From Candidatus Saccharimonadales bacterium (lineage in GTDB: Bacteria > Patescibacteriota > Saccharimonadia > Saccharimonadales > Saccharimonadaceae): a stretch of 64,000 nucleotides of DNA. The position numbers and the translations under genes are program-made. The DNA lies in contig JBDSSF010000003.1 of NCBI GenBank assembly GCA_039928925.1, forward strand, positions 248,001-312,000. The letters are read 5' to 3'. Numbering within the stretch: position 1 is the first letter of the stretch; every line of letters begins with the position of its first letter. The notes under the pieces were generated by a model that was given only the letters and a program-made list of their open reading frames with translations, was not told the DNA's origin and did no database searches. Positions 31,383-39,707 of the stretch are shown in pieces.

Positions 31383-33620
31383 ATGGCTAAGAGACGAAAA
31401 TCAACACATAAAAAAACCAACAAGGGACAGCTGGGGCCTAAGCACAGCTTGCCGAGCGGATTTTGGACGCAAGTTGGTGCAGTCTTCTTAATTGCGATAT
31501 CGGTACTTCTTGTTGTGGCTTGGTTTGGTGCGGGCGGTCCTGTCCTCGAATGGATGCATGCCTCGGCTTTGAGCACAATTGGATATGCTGTATACGTTAT
31601 TCCGCTCCTATTTATTTATGTCGCCGTTGAGATATTTCGCGCCGAAAATAATCGTCTTCCATTTGTTATGAAGCTTGCCACGGCATTTCTTATTGTCTGG
31701 TTTGCCGGGCTTTTTGGACTTATGAAGGATGATGCCGGCAAAACGAATGGTGGTTTCGTCGGAACAACGGTCAACAGTGCTATGTCTAGCCTTGTTAATG
31801 ACGCAGTCGCAGCATTTATCTATGTCCTCCTCATCCTGATTACAGTGCTGTTTGTGCTTAGGGTGTCACCGGTTACTATCATCAAAAAATTCTGGGAGTT
31901 GGTTCGTACTAATTCGCCCGAGCAAGATGAAAACGTTAAAATTATGAAAAAAGCCGCAGCTACCGATGCAACTACATCAACAGCTATTGGCGAACTAAAA
32001 CTCAACGCAGGGGTACCAATGGTTAACGCCAATGATTTTCCCGAAGATAAAAAACAATCACGTATGTCGACACTCAGGGGTAGCGTCGTAAGAGACAAGG
32101 CTGCGGAGGATCAGTCTGCTCTTGTCTCAGTGACCGACCCTAACTGGGAAGCGCCAAGCATTGATTTACTTGAGAAAAAGCAGGCACCAGCTGATGCGGG
32201 TGATGTTCAGCAAAATGCGCAAATTATCAAAGATACACTTCATGAATTTAGTATCGATGTTGAGATGGAAGGTGCTAATATTGGACCAAAAGTAACGCAG
32301 TATACACTTCGTCCTCCGAGCGGTGTCAAGTTAACAAGAATTACTGCCCTTGAAACAAATATTGCACTAAATCTTGCAGCTCAGTCCTTGCGTATTGAAG
32401 CACCTATCCCTGGTCAGCGCGCTGTCGGTATTGAAGTGCCTAACCGACGTGCTGCAGATGTTCGTTTATACGGTGTTCTTAGCTCTAAGCAGTGGAAGTC
32501 TTCAGTGGAGCCACTATCATTCGCTATCGGTAAAGATATTTCAGGGGAAGCAGTGGTTGGTGAGTTAAATAAGATGCCCCATCTTTTGATTGCTGGTCAA
32601 ACTGGTAGTGGTAAATCCGTTATGATCAACGCACTTCTTACGAGCCTGCTATATCGTAATAGTCCTTCGGAAATGAAACTGATTCTTGTAGATCCGAAGC
32701 ATGTGGAAATGGCTGCATATGAAGATATTCCGCATCTTTTGACACCTGTCATTACGGAACCTGAAAAGACAATCAGCGCACTTAAATGGGCTGTTAACGA
32801 GATGGAGCGTCGCTACAGATTACTTGCTGAGGAAAAAATTAAAGATATTAAGACCTATAACCAAAAAATACAATCCGGAGGCAAAAAGATTTCCGTTGCC
32901 GACGACGAAGGCGTAGTGCATCAACATGATGATGGTGCGATGCCATATATCGTAATTGTCATAGATGAGCTCGCCGATCTGATGATGGTTGCCGCGCGCG
33001 ATGTTGAAGCACTTGTGGTTCGATTGGCTCAAAAAGCCCGTGCCGTTGGTATTCATTTGGTACTTGCGACGCAGCGTCCATCAGTTGATGTCATTACCGG
33101 ACTTATTAAGGCTAACGTACCGGCACGTATCGCTTTTACAGTAGCCTCACAAGTTGACAGTCGAACTATTCTTGACCAGGTAGGTGCAGAAAAACTACTC
33201 GGACAGGGTGATATGTTAATGCTTACTCCGAGTATGAATAAGCCAAAACGTATACAAGGCGCATGGGTAATGGATGATGAGGTGATGAAAATTACTGATC
33301 ATCTTCGCATGCAGTCAGCACCACAGTACAATGATGAAATTGTTTCACAGCCAGTACAGCTAAACGGTAAGGGTGGCGTAGTTATGGACTTTGATGGTGG
33401 TGGTGACGATGATATGTACCGTGACGCTCTACGTGTCGTTGTGGATAGCGGTAAGGCCTCAACTTCACTACTTCAGAGACGCCTTCGCATAGGTTATGCA
33501 CGCGCTGCTCGTATCATTGAGCAAATGGAAGAACAAGGTGTCATCGGCGCTGCCGACGGAGCTCGTCCCCGAGAGGTACTTATCAGTAGTCTCGATGATG
33601 TTGCCGGTGCTGAAGTTTAA
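31383..33620 (+). CDS. ftsK: DNA translocase FtsK/SpoIIIE
   Basis: A 745-residue septal DNA pump for chromosome segregation. The N-terminus has a basic stretch and four membrane helices (about residues 35-165). A linker follows, then the motor: IAGQTGSGKSV (Walker A near residue 404), LILVDPKHVEMAAYEDIPHL, VIDELADLMM (Walker B) and RLAQKARAVGIHLVLATQRPS. The C-terminal gamma winged helix (ALRVVVDSGKASTSLLQRRLR) would read KOPS-type DNA signals. A -10 TATACT lies 9 nt before the ATG. It may cooperate with the tyrosine recombinase at 55.4 kb in dimer resolution. Confidence 0.95.
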   Translation: MAKRRKSTHKKTNKGQLGPKHSLPSGFWTQVGAVFLIAISVLLVVAWFGAGGPVLEWMHASALSTIGYAVYVIPLLFIYVAVEIFRAENNRLPFVMKLATAFLIVWFAGLFGLMKDDAGKTNGGFVGTTVNSAMSSLVNDAVAAFIYVLLILITVLFVLRVSPVTIIKKFWELVRTNSPEQDENVKIMKKAAATDATTSTAIGELKLNAGVPMVNANDFPEDKKQSRMSTLRGSVVRDKAAEDQSALVSVTDPNWEAPSIDLLEKKQAPADAGDVQQNAQIIKDTLHEFSIDVEMEGANIGPKVTQYTLRPPSGVKLTRITALETNIALNLAAQSLRIEAPIPGQRAVGIEVPNRRAADVRLYGVLSSKQWKSSVEPLSFAIGKDISGEAVVGELNKMPHLLIAGQTGSGKSVMINALLTSLLYRNSPSEMKLILVDPKHVEMAAYEDIPHLLTPVITEPEKTISALKWAVNEMERRYRLLAEEKIKDIKTYNQKIQSGGKKISVADDEGVVHQHDDGAMPYIVIVIDELADLMMVAARDVEALVVRLAQKARAVGIHLVLATQRPSVDVITGLIKANVPARIAFTVASQVDSRTILDQVGAEKLLGQGDMLMLTPSMNKPKRIQGAWVMDDEVMKITDHLRMQSAPQYNDEIVSQPVQLNGKGGVVMDFDGGGDDDMYRDALRVVVDSGKASTSLLQRRLRIGYARAARIIEQMEEQGVIGAADGARPREVLISSLDDVAGAEV

Positions 33621-33701
33621 TCCTTTAATCTTTTGTTTTTATGTGAAACAAAGATGAGCTGAGTAGCGTCTTTAACCCTAGTAATTATCATTCATTTAGG
33701 T

Positions 33702-33744
33702 TATAATTAACTAGTTATCAACTCAGCTTATACCTGATATAAGC
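33702..33744 (+). promoter_or_regulatory. -10 and leader hairpin of rpsF-ssb-rpsR
   Basis: TATAAT (33702-33707) precedes the hairpin GCTTATA/TATAAGC (33726-33732 and 33738-33744). The leader continues with the repeated AATGGATT and a CCG next to GAAGGAGG. S6:S18 autocontrol leaders with a CCG motif are known for this operon elsewhere; a match is not demonstrated here. Confidence 0.4.
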
Positions 33745-33785
33745 ATCCAAATGGATTAACCAATGGATTCCGAAGGAGGAAATCT

Positions 33786-34145
33786 ATGAAAGAATATGAA
33801 CTAACAGTTCTCATTCATCCTGACCTAGAGGTAGACATTGAGGCGCCACTTACAAAAGTGCGTGACCTCGTGAAAACTCATGGTGGTGAAATTGTAAGCG
33901 AAGATAATTGGGGTAAAAAGAAACTTGCGTACCGTATCAAAAGTGAAGACTTTGCGGTATACGTTTACTTCGAAGTAAAGCTACCTGCTGATGCATTACT
34001 TAAAATCAGTAATACATTAAACATTACAGACGAAGTACTACGTTACTTACTTGTAACTGTTGATGAAAAAGGTCGCCGAGCGCTAGAAGAAGCAAAAGTA
34101 CGATCAGCAGCGTCCGCATCACGCGACGATAAAGAAGAGGAGTAG
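33786..34145 (+). CDS. rpsF: Small-subunit ribosomal protein bS6
   Basis: A 119-residue bS6 that pairs with bS18 on the 30S platform. It begins MKEYELTVLIHPD, has the central WGKKKLAYRIK strand and FAVYVYFEVKLP, and ends in a charged Arg/Glu/Asp tail. GAAGGAGG precedes the ATG at good distance. It is the first gene of the conserved rpsF-ssb-rpsR operon; ssb starts 5 nt after its stop. Confidence 0.95.
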   Translation: MKEYELTVLIHPDLEVDIEAPLTKVRDLVKTHGGEIVSEDNWGKKKLAYRIKSEDFAVYVYFEVKLPADALLKISNTLNITDEVLRYLLVTVDEKGRRALEEAKVRSAASASRDDKEEE

Positions 34146-34150
34146 GGGAT

Positions 34151-34591
34151 ATGGCCAAAAGCATCAACCAGGTGATTTTAATGGGACGTTTAACGCGTGA
34201 TCCTGAACAGCGGACTACCACTAGTGGTAAAACGATTGCAAATTTCTCTATCGCAGTTGATCGCGGCGGCCAAGATGACCAAGCTGATTTTTTCGAGGTT
34301 ACAGCCTGGGAAAAGCTAGGTGAGCTGGTTATTCAGTATCTAGGTAAAGGACGTCGTGTCCTTGTACAGGGACGACTACGACAAGATAGCTGGGATGATA
34401 AAGAAACTGGTAAGAAACGTACGAAAGTAGAAGTTGTTGCCACAGATGTTACATTCCTCGATGGGCCAAATGGAGATGCACCAAGCTCTTCATCTGCTCC
34501 GTCATCACAATCTGCTAATAAGAAATCCAACGATGTTGTTATTCAAGACATCGATGACAAACCAATTGATCTAAGCGAAATTCCATTTTAA
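34151..34591 (+). CDS. ssb: Single-stranded DNA-binding protein
   Basis: A 146-residue SSB. The OB-fold is complete: INQVILMGRLTRDPEQRTT, ANFSIAVDR, DFFEVTAWEKLGE, LGKGRRVLVQGRL and KVEVVATDVTFLD. A Ser-rich linker leads to the C-terminal tip DLSEIPF, which recruits replication and repair partners in the usual way. It lies between rpsF and rpsR. Confidence 0.96.
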   Translation: MAKSINQVILMGRLTRDPEQRTTTSGKTIANFSIAVDRGGQDDQADFFEVTAWEKLGELVIQYLGKGRRVLVQGRLRQDSWDDKETGKKRTKVEVVATDVTFLDGPNGDAPSSSSAPSSQSANKKSNDVVIQDIDDKPIDLSEIPF

Positions 34592-34603
34592 GGAGAATAA
34601 ATT

Positions 34604-34807
34604 ATGGCACTTAAACGATTCAAAAAAGATGTTCCAGCGTTTTTTGACTACAAAGACGTCAAATCATTGCAGTACTTCATTAACATTTATGGTCAAATTG
34701 AGCCAATTGCAAAAACTGGTCTATCTGCTAAGCAGCAACGACAGCTTGCGACGGCAATTAAGCGAGCACGCCACTTAGCGATGCTTCCATTTGTTACTTC
34801 TAACTAA
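34604..34807 (+). CDS. rpsR: Small-subunit ribosomal protein bS18
   Basis: A 67-residue bS18: [20 protein letters not shown], then [25 protein letters not shown], which is the rRNA-binding signature. There is no zinc-ligand CxxC version of the N-terminus. AAGGAG precedes the ATG. It closes the operon; rplI is not next to it. A hairpin follows. Confidence 0.95.
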   Translation: MALKRFKKDVPAFFDYKDVKSLQYFINIYGQIEPIAKTGLSAKQQRQLATAIKRARHLAMLPFVTSN

Positions 34808-34822
34808 TAATTAGAAAACTCT

Positions 34823-34849
34823 GCAGCGCAGATGAATCATGTGCGCTGC
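34823..34849 (+). terminator. Hairpin between rpsR and efp
   Basis: GCAGCGCA (34823-34830) and TGCGCTGC (34842-34849) form a perfect 8-bp stem with an 11-nt loop. Only a weak T-rich tract follows, so it may be a leaky terminator allowing efp readthrough. Confidence 0.55.
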
Positions 34850-34874
34850 CTAGCATTTCTAACCGGAGATTTAT

Positions 34875-35435
34875 ATGTATAACCCTACAGAATTAAAAAA
34901 AGGTGTTGTTGTCCAGCTAGATGGCAAACCCTTCAGAGTTACCGAGTATAACCAAAAGGTTATGGGTCGGGGCGGCAGCATCGTAAATGTGAAGCTAAAA
35001 AATTTAATTGACGGTAGTGTCATACCAAAAACTTTTAAAGGACAGGAAAAAATTGAATCTGCTGAGGTTATTAATCGTAATGTTCAGTATCTCTATAAGG
35101 ACGCTCAAGATTTTTATTTTATGGATCCAGAAACTTTTGAGCAGTTTCAACTACCGGCTGATGTTGTTGATAGCGCCAGTAGCTATTTAAAAGAAGGCGA
35201 TAGTCTGACGCTTCAGTCTTTTGGTGAAGCTATTATCAATGTTGAGTTGCCAAAAAACTTATATCTTGAAGTGACATACACTGAAGACGTCGTTAAGGGC
35301 GATACGACGAGTAACGTTCTAAAAGACGCTACTGTTGAAACAGGTCTTGTCGTAAAGGTACCCTCATTTATTAAACAAGGTGATGTTATCTCCGTCGATA
35401 CAACTACCGGTGAATACCGCGAACGCAAGAAATAA
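34875..35435 (+). CDS. efp: Elongation factor P
   Basis: A 186-residue EF-P that rescues ribosomes stalled on polyproline. All three beta-barrel domains are present (YNPTELKKGVVVQLDGKPF; DFYFMDPETFEQFQL; ATVETGLVVKVPSFIKQGD). The loop tip that contacts the P-site tRNA is MGRGGS with Arg32, where E. coli has Lys34. Arg at this place is rhamnosylated by EarP in Pseudomonas, or is unmodified in some lineages; no modification gene is nearby. Pro-rich proteins in the window (DHH-like tail, surface protein stalk) would need EF-P. GGAG lies 8 nt before the ATG. Its stop overlaps the tlyA start by 1 nt. Confidence 0.95.
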   Translation: MYNPTELKKGVVVQLDGKPFRVTEYNQKVMGRGGSIVNVKLKNLIDGSVIPKTFKGQEKIESAEVINRNVQYLYKDAQDFYFMDPETFEQFQLPADVVDSASSYLKEGDSLTLQSFGEAIINVELPKNLYLEVTYTEDVVKGDTTSNVLKDATVETGLVVKVPSFIKQGDVISVDTTTGEYRERKK

Positions 35436-36154
35436 TGAAACAACGCCTCGATATTGAACTAGCAAAGAGGGGCGTAACGGCAAGTCGTTCTCAAGCAGAA
35501 AGCTGGATTAAGCTAGGGAAAGTTATTGTTGACGGTAAGGTTATTAAAAAACCAGGTCACTTCGTTTCAGATCAATCAATAATTAGCCTTGAGACATCCG
35601 AGCAATTTGTTAGTAGAGCTGGTCTCAAGCTCGCGAGTGTCGCAACATTATTACATCTCGATTTCCGCGAAAAAGTAGTACTCGATGTCGGTAGTAGTAC
35701 TGGTGGTTTTACGGATTATGCACTACAGCATGGTGCAAAAAAAGTTTTCGCGGTTGATGTTGGAACGGATCAATTACACCCAAGTCTTCACGGTCATCCA
35801 AAAATATCACTGCACGAAAAGACAGATATTCGTGATTTCGTCCCAAGTGATACTCCCGATATTATTGTCATGGATGTTAGTTTTATTAGTCTACGTGAGA
35901 TTCTCCCGCACATTGCATCAGTGAGCGGCAAAGAAACACAGATCGTTGCAATGGTAAAACCACAGTTTGAAGCGGGTCGTCATCAAATTAATAAAGGTGT
36001 CATTAAGAATGATGCTGTCCGACGGGAGATTCTCCGTGACTTTGAGGTCTGGGCAAAAAACTTATTTGTTATTAGTGACAAGCGTGATAGCGACATTGCG
36101 GGTGCGAAAGGGAACCACGAGCGGTTCTATCTCTTAAGGTCTTTACAAAAATAG
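35435..36154 (+). CDS. tlyA: TlyA-family rRNA 2'-O-methyltransferase
   Basis: A 239-residue protein with an N-terminal S4 RNA-binding domain (RLDIELAKRGVTASRSQAESWIKLGKV in the first 30 residues, given in part) and a FtsJ-like methyltransferase domain. The SAM site is VLDVGSSTGGFTD near residue 83. VDVGTDQLHPSL, IIVMDVSFISLREILP and MVKPQFEAGR complete the family pattern. TlyA methylates ribose in 16S and/or 23S rRNA in actinobacteria. It is translationally coupled to efp (TAATG overlap). Confidence 0.9.
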   Translation: MKQRLDIELAKRGVTASRSQAESWIKLGKVIVDGKVIKKPGHFVSDQSIISLETSEQFVSRAGLKLASVATLLHLDFREKVVLDVGSSTGGFTDYALQHGAKKVFAVDVGTDQLHPSLHGHPKISLHEKTDIRDFVPSDTPDIIVMDVSFISLREILPHIASVSGKETQIVAMVKPQFEAGRHQINKGVIKNDAVRREILRDFEVWAKNLFVISDKRDSDIAGAKGNHERFYLLRSLQK

Positions 36155-36170
36155 ACTAAAGTGCTACAAT
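36143..36170 (+). promoter_or_regulatory. Promoter before the GC-rich surface-protein leader
   Basis: TTACAA (36143-36148), 16-nt spacer, TACAAT (36165-36170). It overlaps the tlyA stop and would start a leader of about 195 nt. Confidence 0.55.
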
Positions 36171-36181
36171 AGCCCCAATAT

Positions 36182-36356
36182 CCCCGCTCACCAGAGTGTG
36201 GGGTGTGGTAAAGCTGCTTCGTGGTGTTGCTCAAATATTGAGAGACGCCTCTGGAGGCGCCTTTAACAATTTGAGTACTACATTACAATGCATCTTTGCA
36301 GTGCCCCCTACCCTGGAGGGTAGCGGGATATCCCTACGACGTTCAGGCAACTGAAC
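36182..36356 (+). promoter_or_regulatory. Structured 5' leader of the GC-rich surface-protein gene
   Basis: Four successive hairpins are visible. H1 is CCCC/GGGG plus CTC/GAG (36182-36203). H2 is a long stem from TCAAA (36231) to TTTGA (36274), topped by CGCCT/AGGCG with loop CTGG. H3 is CTACCC/GGGTAG around TGGA (36308-36323). H4 is GTTCAG/CTGAAC around GCAA (36341-36356). The ribosome site AGGAG follows. This does not match any riboswitch class I recognise. It could control expression or be a separate small RNA. Confidence 0.55.
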
Positions 36357-36370
36357 GGAGAGGAGCCACC

Positions 36371-38356
36371 ATGGCTCTGCACGAAGACCTGCCTCCCACC
36401 GGGGGCAACGGTCGAGCGCGTAAGCGTAAGACCAAGATCGGCCTGAGTTTGATGTCGGTGATCGCACTGATCGCCGGTCTGATGCTCACGGGCTGGTTCA
36501 CCGGAAGCGCCTCGGCGCACACTCCGAATGTCTCGGCGTCCTGCGACGGCGTGGTCGTGAATCTCACGGACTACGTCCAGGACAACACGAGGAGCCACAA
36601 GAACACGGTCAGCATCAGCGTTGACGGTGCGGTCGTCGAGAGCAACCCGAACTTCGGGACGAGCTACTCCAAGACCGTGTCAATCCCACAGGACACCTCG
36701 ACCCACACCTGGGCCGTGGACGTCACCTCGTGGGACAACGTCGGAGAGGTTCACCGCTCCGGGACAGTTGGCCCGTGTGTCAAGACCACGAAGATCGATG
36801 TTCCGGCTCAGCCGGACGTCACCGATCCGTGTGGTGAGCACAACGCAACCTGGATCCTGCCGGCCGACACCGACAAGGTCCACTGGTCCATCGACAGCAA
36901 GGGGAACGCGATCGCGACCATCACGGCCGCGAACACGGTCTTCTCCGACGGTCTCACCTCCGAGAACTACGGCATCGCGCCGGATTCGAACGAGGCGTGT
37001 CCGCCGGTGATCAAGAAGATCGAGATCCCCTCGCAGGCCAGCGTCAAGGACCCATGTGGTCCAGACAACGCGACCTGGGTCGTGCCGGCTGACACCGACA
37101 CGATCAGCTGGATGGTCAACGACGAGGGACACCTCATCGCGACCATCACGGCCGAGAACACCGAGTTCACCGATGGCACCACCACCCATGACTACGGCGT
37201 CGCCGTGGACAGCGGGCAGGAGTGTCCCCCGGTGATCAAGAAGATCGATGTGCCGGCAGCGCCGGACATCACCGATCCCTGTGGACCGAACAACGCCACC
37301 TGGGTCTTGCCGGCTGACACCGACGAGGTCCACTGGTCGCTTTCCCCGCAGGGTGGCAATGCGATCGCGACGATCGTCGCGATCAACACCACCTTCAAGG
37401 ACGGGACCAAGATCCACGATTACGGCACCGCGCCGGACTCGGGTATCTCCTGTCCCCCGACCATCACCAAGATCGACGTCCCGGCAACCCCGGCCGTCAC
37501 CGATCCCTGTGGCCTCAACAACGCCACCTGGGTCGTGCCCGCTGACACCGACGTCCTCAACTGGACACTCGGCGAGAACGGGCACTTGGTGGTCGACATC
37601 ACGGCCAAGAACACCCAGTTCCAGGACGGCACCACGACCCACGACTACGGCACCGCCGTGGACAGTGGGAAGTTGTGCCCGGTCAAGCCGATCTACAGCT
37701 CGTCCGAAGTGTCGGGCTGCAACGGCTACACCTCCGTCTCGTTGACGGTGGTGGGGACGGCGGAGGATCCCTTCGCCATCTACGGCTATGACGGACCATA
37801 CCAGTCCGATGACAGCAAGTTGCTGTACTCGGCTCCTGGCGCAAGGGTGTTGAAGGACGAAACGGTGACGTTCGCGTTGCCGTCGGGAGTCTTCGGGCTC
37901 CTGATCAAGGTCGGGGAAAGTGGACAGTTCTACGTCCAGTACCCCGTCTGGGAGAAGCCGGCGACGTGTGTCACGCCCCCGGTCACCACTCCTCCGGTTA
38001 CCACTCCGCCCGTCACGACTCCTGTCGTGACGCCCCCGGTGACGACCCCCGTGGTCACACCGCCGGTCACGACTCCGGTCGTGACGCCTCCGGTGACCAA
38101 GCCGCCGGTGACGACCCCCGTGGTCACCACCACGGTCGTGAAGCCGCCGGTCACGACGACCTCGGTCGTCGTGGTGGTTCCTCCGACCAAGGTGGTCACC
38201 ACGACCACCATCAAGGGGCCTTACCCGACGGACAGCCACAACGGCGGTCCGGGAGAAAGGCTTCCTGTCGGACTCCCACTGGGAATCGCAGCACTGATCG
38301 CGATGATCGGAGCCGTCTGGTTCCTTCGTCGTCGTCAGGCGGCGAAGCAGCACTGA
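36371..38356 (+). CDS. GC-rich secreted surface protein with four tandem repeats and a wall-spanning stalk
   Basis: A 661-residue protein. A long signal region ends near ASA (GLSLMSVIALIAGLMLTGWF, about residues 29-48). A first domain (to about 140) has one Cys pair. Four repeats of 75-76 residues follow (about 141-440), each with a TDPCG..NATW..PADTD core, a TDYG-like strand and a late ..CPP, so one disulfide per repeat is likely. A further domain, a 75-residue Pro/Thr/Val stalk and a C-terminal hydrophobic helix with RRRQAAKQH end the protein. The sorting region (GERLPVGLPLG) is not a canonical LPxTG. Third codon positions are strongly G/C, unlike the rest of the window. Start ATG 36371 has AGGAG 6 nt upstream. 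Confidence 0.75.
   Translation: MALHEDLPPTGGNGRARKRKTKIGLSLMSVIALIAGLMLTGWFTGSASAHTPNVSASCDGVVVNLTDYVQDNTRSHKNTVSISVDGAVVESNPNFGTSYSKTVSIPQDTSTHTWAVDVTSWDNVGEVHRSGTVGPCVKTTKIDVPAQPDVTDPCGEHNATWILPADTDKVHWSIDSKGNAIATITAANTVFSDGLTSENYGIAPDSNEACPPVIKKIEIPSQASVKDPCGPDNATWVVPADTDTISWMVNDEGHLIATITAENTEFTDGTTTHDYGVAVDSGQECPPVIKKIDVPAAPDITDPCGPNNATWVLPADTDEVHWSLSPQGGNAIATIVAINTTFKDGTKIHDYGTAPDSGISCPPTITKIDVPATPAVTDPCGLNNATWVVPADTDVLNWTLGENGHLVVDITAKNTQFQDGTTTHDYGTAVDSGKLCPVKPIYSSSEVSGCNGYTSVSLTVVGTAEDPFAIYGYDGPYQSDDSKLLYSAPGARVLKDETVTFALPSGVFGLLIKVGESGQFYVQYPVWEKPATCVTPPVTTPPVTTPPVTTPVVTPPVTTPVVTPPVTTPVVTPPVTKPPVTTPVVTTTVVKPPVTTTSVVVVVPPTKVVTTTTIKGPYPTDSHNGGPGERLPVGLPLGIAALIAMIGAVWFLRRRQAAKQH
36791..37691 (+). 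repeat. Four tandem coding repeats of 225-228 bp
   Basis: Repeats begin at about 36791, 37016, 37241 and 37469, each with AAGATCGA followed by a CCxGCxCAGCC-like run and ending in TGTCCCCC. They are diverged, not recent exact copies. Confidence 0.85.
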
Positions 38357-38377
38357 TGCTGTGAAGTAGTACTCCGT

Positions 38378-38438
38378 CCGTGAGGGCGAGGCTGACTCGT
38401 TGCCATTCGTGGTGACAGAGAAAGCCTCGCCTTCACGG
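38378..38438 (+). ncRNA. Long stable hairpin after the surface-protein gene
   Basis: CCGTGAGGGCGAGGCT (38378-38393) pairs with AGCCTCGCCTTCACGG (38423-38438) over 16 bp with one G-U. Inside, GTTGCCA/TGGTGAC closes a UUCG tetraloop (38399-38416). No U-run follows. It could be a terminator, a 3' stability element or a small RNA. Confidence 0.6.
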
Positions 38439-38500
38439 CGAGCATCAAACTATGTCTTTTGTGAGAGGTTTTTACGAAAGCTTTAACAGAGAAGATATAC

Positions 38501-38529
38501 TTGTAATAAATATACTTTTGTGGTATTAT
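38501..38529 (+). promoter_or_regulatory. Promoter of the sortase-like gene
   Basis: TTGTAA (38501-38506), 17-nt spacer, TATTAT (38524-38529), then a leader of about 75 nt to the ATG at 38610. Confidence 0.65.
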
Positions 38530-38609
38530 AATAATTAGCCCAGCAAGGGTTCTTTACCAATGTGGCACAATAATCCAATTCTTTGAACCTCTTGGAAGGG
38601 GGTGGGAGT

Positions 38610-39593
38610 ATGAAGCGCTCACGCGTGGTAGTAGCTATACGCATGGCTGTCGTTTGTATCACACTTGTTGTGGTCGCAATCAGCAATGCAAATCGGAACG
38701 CCAAGCAGGCAACTGTCGAAGCGGAATTGCCTCCACTGGCCACAACGACTCAGGCGAGTCCGAGTGCATCAGCCAGTCAGGCGATCGATCCTAGCTCGAG
38801 TGTCGGTTCTTCCTCGTACCCATCGACTAAGGCGGTTACATCGCCAGTTGAAAGTTCGAAGACGACCATGACGACTCGGTCGACAGCGGCACCAGTATCG
38901 ACGGTATCAAAACCGCCAAGCACGACGCCAAAAGCACCATCACCATCACCCATCCAGTCAGTCCTCGCAGCACCGCCAACTCACATGACCATTTCGGCTA
39001 AACCGGGATTTAAGGTCAACGCAATAGTGGATGGTATGGACTACAGGGATGATCTGGCAGCGCCGAGCTGTTCGACAAGCCCGGATCCAGAGTGCCCTCA
39101 AAAAGCATACTGGATCCAGAATCGGCTTGGTGTTGCTCCGAGTTCATCATGTTCGGAGAATCCAGGTGCAAACGACTCGACCTATATCATGGGTCATTCG
39201 TGGACGCAGGATCCTCGCGTGTTCGACGAATTGTCTGATTACGCGATGAAGCATTACGACAGTCAGACTGTCAATGGCGCGGTTGTCCTGAAGATCACTC
39301 CGATGGGCTCAACTGATCCAAACGGTAAGCCTTTACCAGATGTGGAGACATGGTCAGTGTCAAGCTTGCTTGGCTCTCCTATCGTCGTCACAACTGGGAA
39401 GGGGACGCTGACATACGCTATTTCAAAAGCGTATATCGTGCTCAAGTCTGACGTTGGTAGGACTGACGAGTTTCGCCAGGGAACTGGTTGCCAGCTCATT
39501 ATCGACACCTGCGGCATTGATCTGTCGAGGGGTGTCGATACCAACTACGCTGTCATTTTGTTCGCGGAATTGAAGACTGCAGTGCCACACTGA
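38610..39593 (+). CDS. Sortase-like membrane protein
   Basis: A 327-residue protein: one N-terminal membrane helix (about residues 5-26), about 90 residues of Ser/Thr/Pro/Ala linker, then a domain with sortase features. The putative catalytic His is H196 in YIMGHSW and the Cys is C301 in IIDTCGIDLSRG. The Arg that usually follows the Cys by about 10-14 residues is not in place; R307 is only six away. Two Cys pairs in the domain are unusual. It follows the surface-protein gene and is a natural candidate to process it. G/C-rich codon use is raised but less than in the surface gene. ATG 38610 is preferred over TTG 38583 because GGAAGGGGG lies 7 nt upstream. Confidence 0.55.
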   Translation: MKRSRVVVAIRMAVVCITLVVVAISNANRNAKQATVEAELPPLATTTQASPSASASQAIDPSSSVGSSSYPSTKAVTSPVESSKTTMTTRSTAAPVSTVSKPPSTTPKAPSPSPIQSVLAAPPTHMTISAKPGFKVNAIVDGMDYRDDLAAPSCSTSPDPECPQKAYWIQNRLGVAPSSSCSENPGANDSTYIMGHSWTQDPRVFDELSDYAMKHYDSQTVNGAVVLKITPMGSTDPNGKPLPDVETWSVSSLLGSPIVVTTGKGTLTYAISKAYIVLKSDVGRTDEFRQGTGCQLIIDTCGIDLSRGVDTNYAVILFAELKTAVPH

Positions 39594-39666
39594 GAACCCC
39601 CGCGCAGGTGAGCGTGGTCGGAGATGTGCAACAGCATGTCACTTGATCACCTCCCTGCGGGGCTCA
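39591..39666 (+). ncRNA. Four-part extended hairpin after the sortase-like gene
   Basis: TGAG/CTCA (beginning at the stop codon), CCCCGC/GCGGGG (39598-39603 with 39657-39662), AGGTGA/TCACCT, and an apical GATGTGC/GCATGTC around AACA stack into one long rod. It is not followed by a U-run; a separate terminator lies 20 nt on. Confidence 0.6.
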
Positions 39667-39684
39667 GCACACATAGAAGATTCT

Positions 39685-39707
39685 GCCTCCATAAGGAGGT
39701 ATTTTTA
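39685..39707. terminator. Intrinsic terminator between the sortase-like gene and ychF
   Basis: GCCTCC/GGAGGT around ATAA, followed by ATTTTT (39701-39706). It ends 4 nt before the ychF stop on the opposite strand. Confidence 0.8.

Noticed and set aside
36389..36406. LPPTGG near the N-terminus of the surface protein, like an LPxTG sorting signal
   Set aside because: It lies before the signal helix on the cytoplasmic side, so it cannot be a wall-sorting signal; judged a coincidence.
36680..38353. A 557-codon open frame on the minus strand across the surface-protein gene
   Set aside because: It is a shadow of GC-rich codons (G/C third positions create open antisense frames). The product is low-complexity Arg/Asp/Gly with no domain, and the plus strand has a signal peptide, repeats and a ribosome site.
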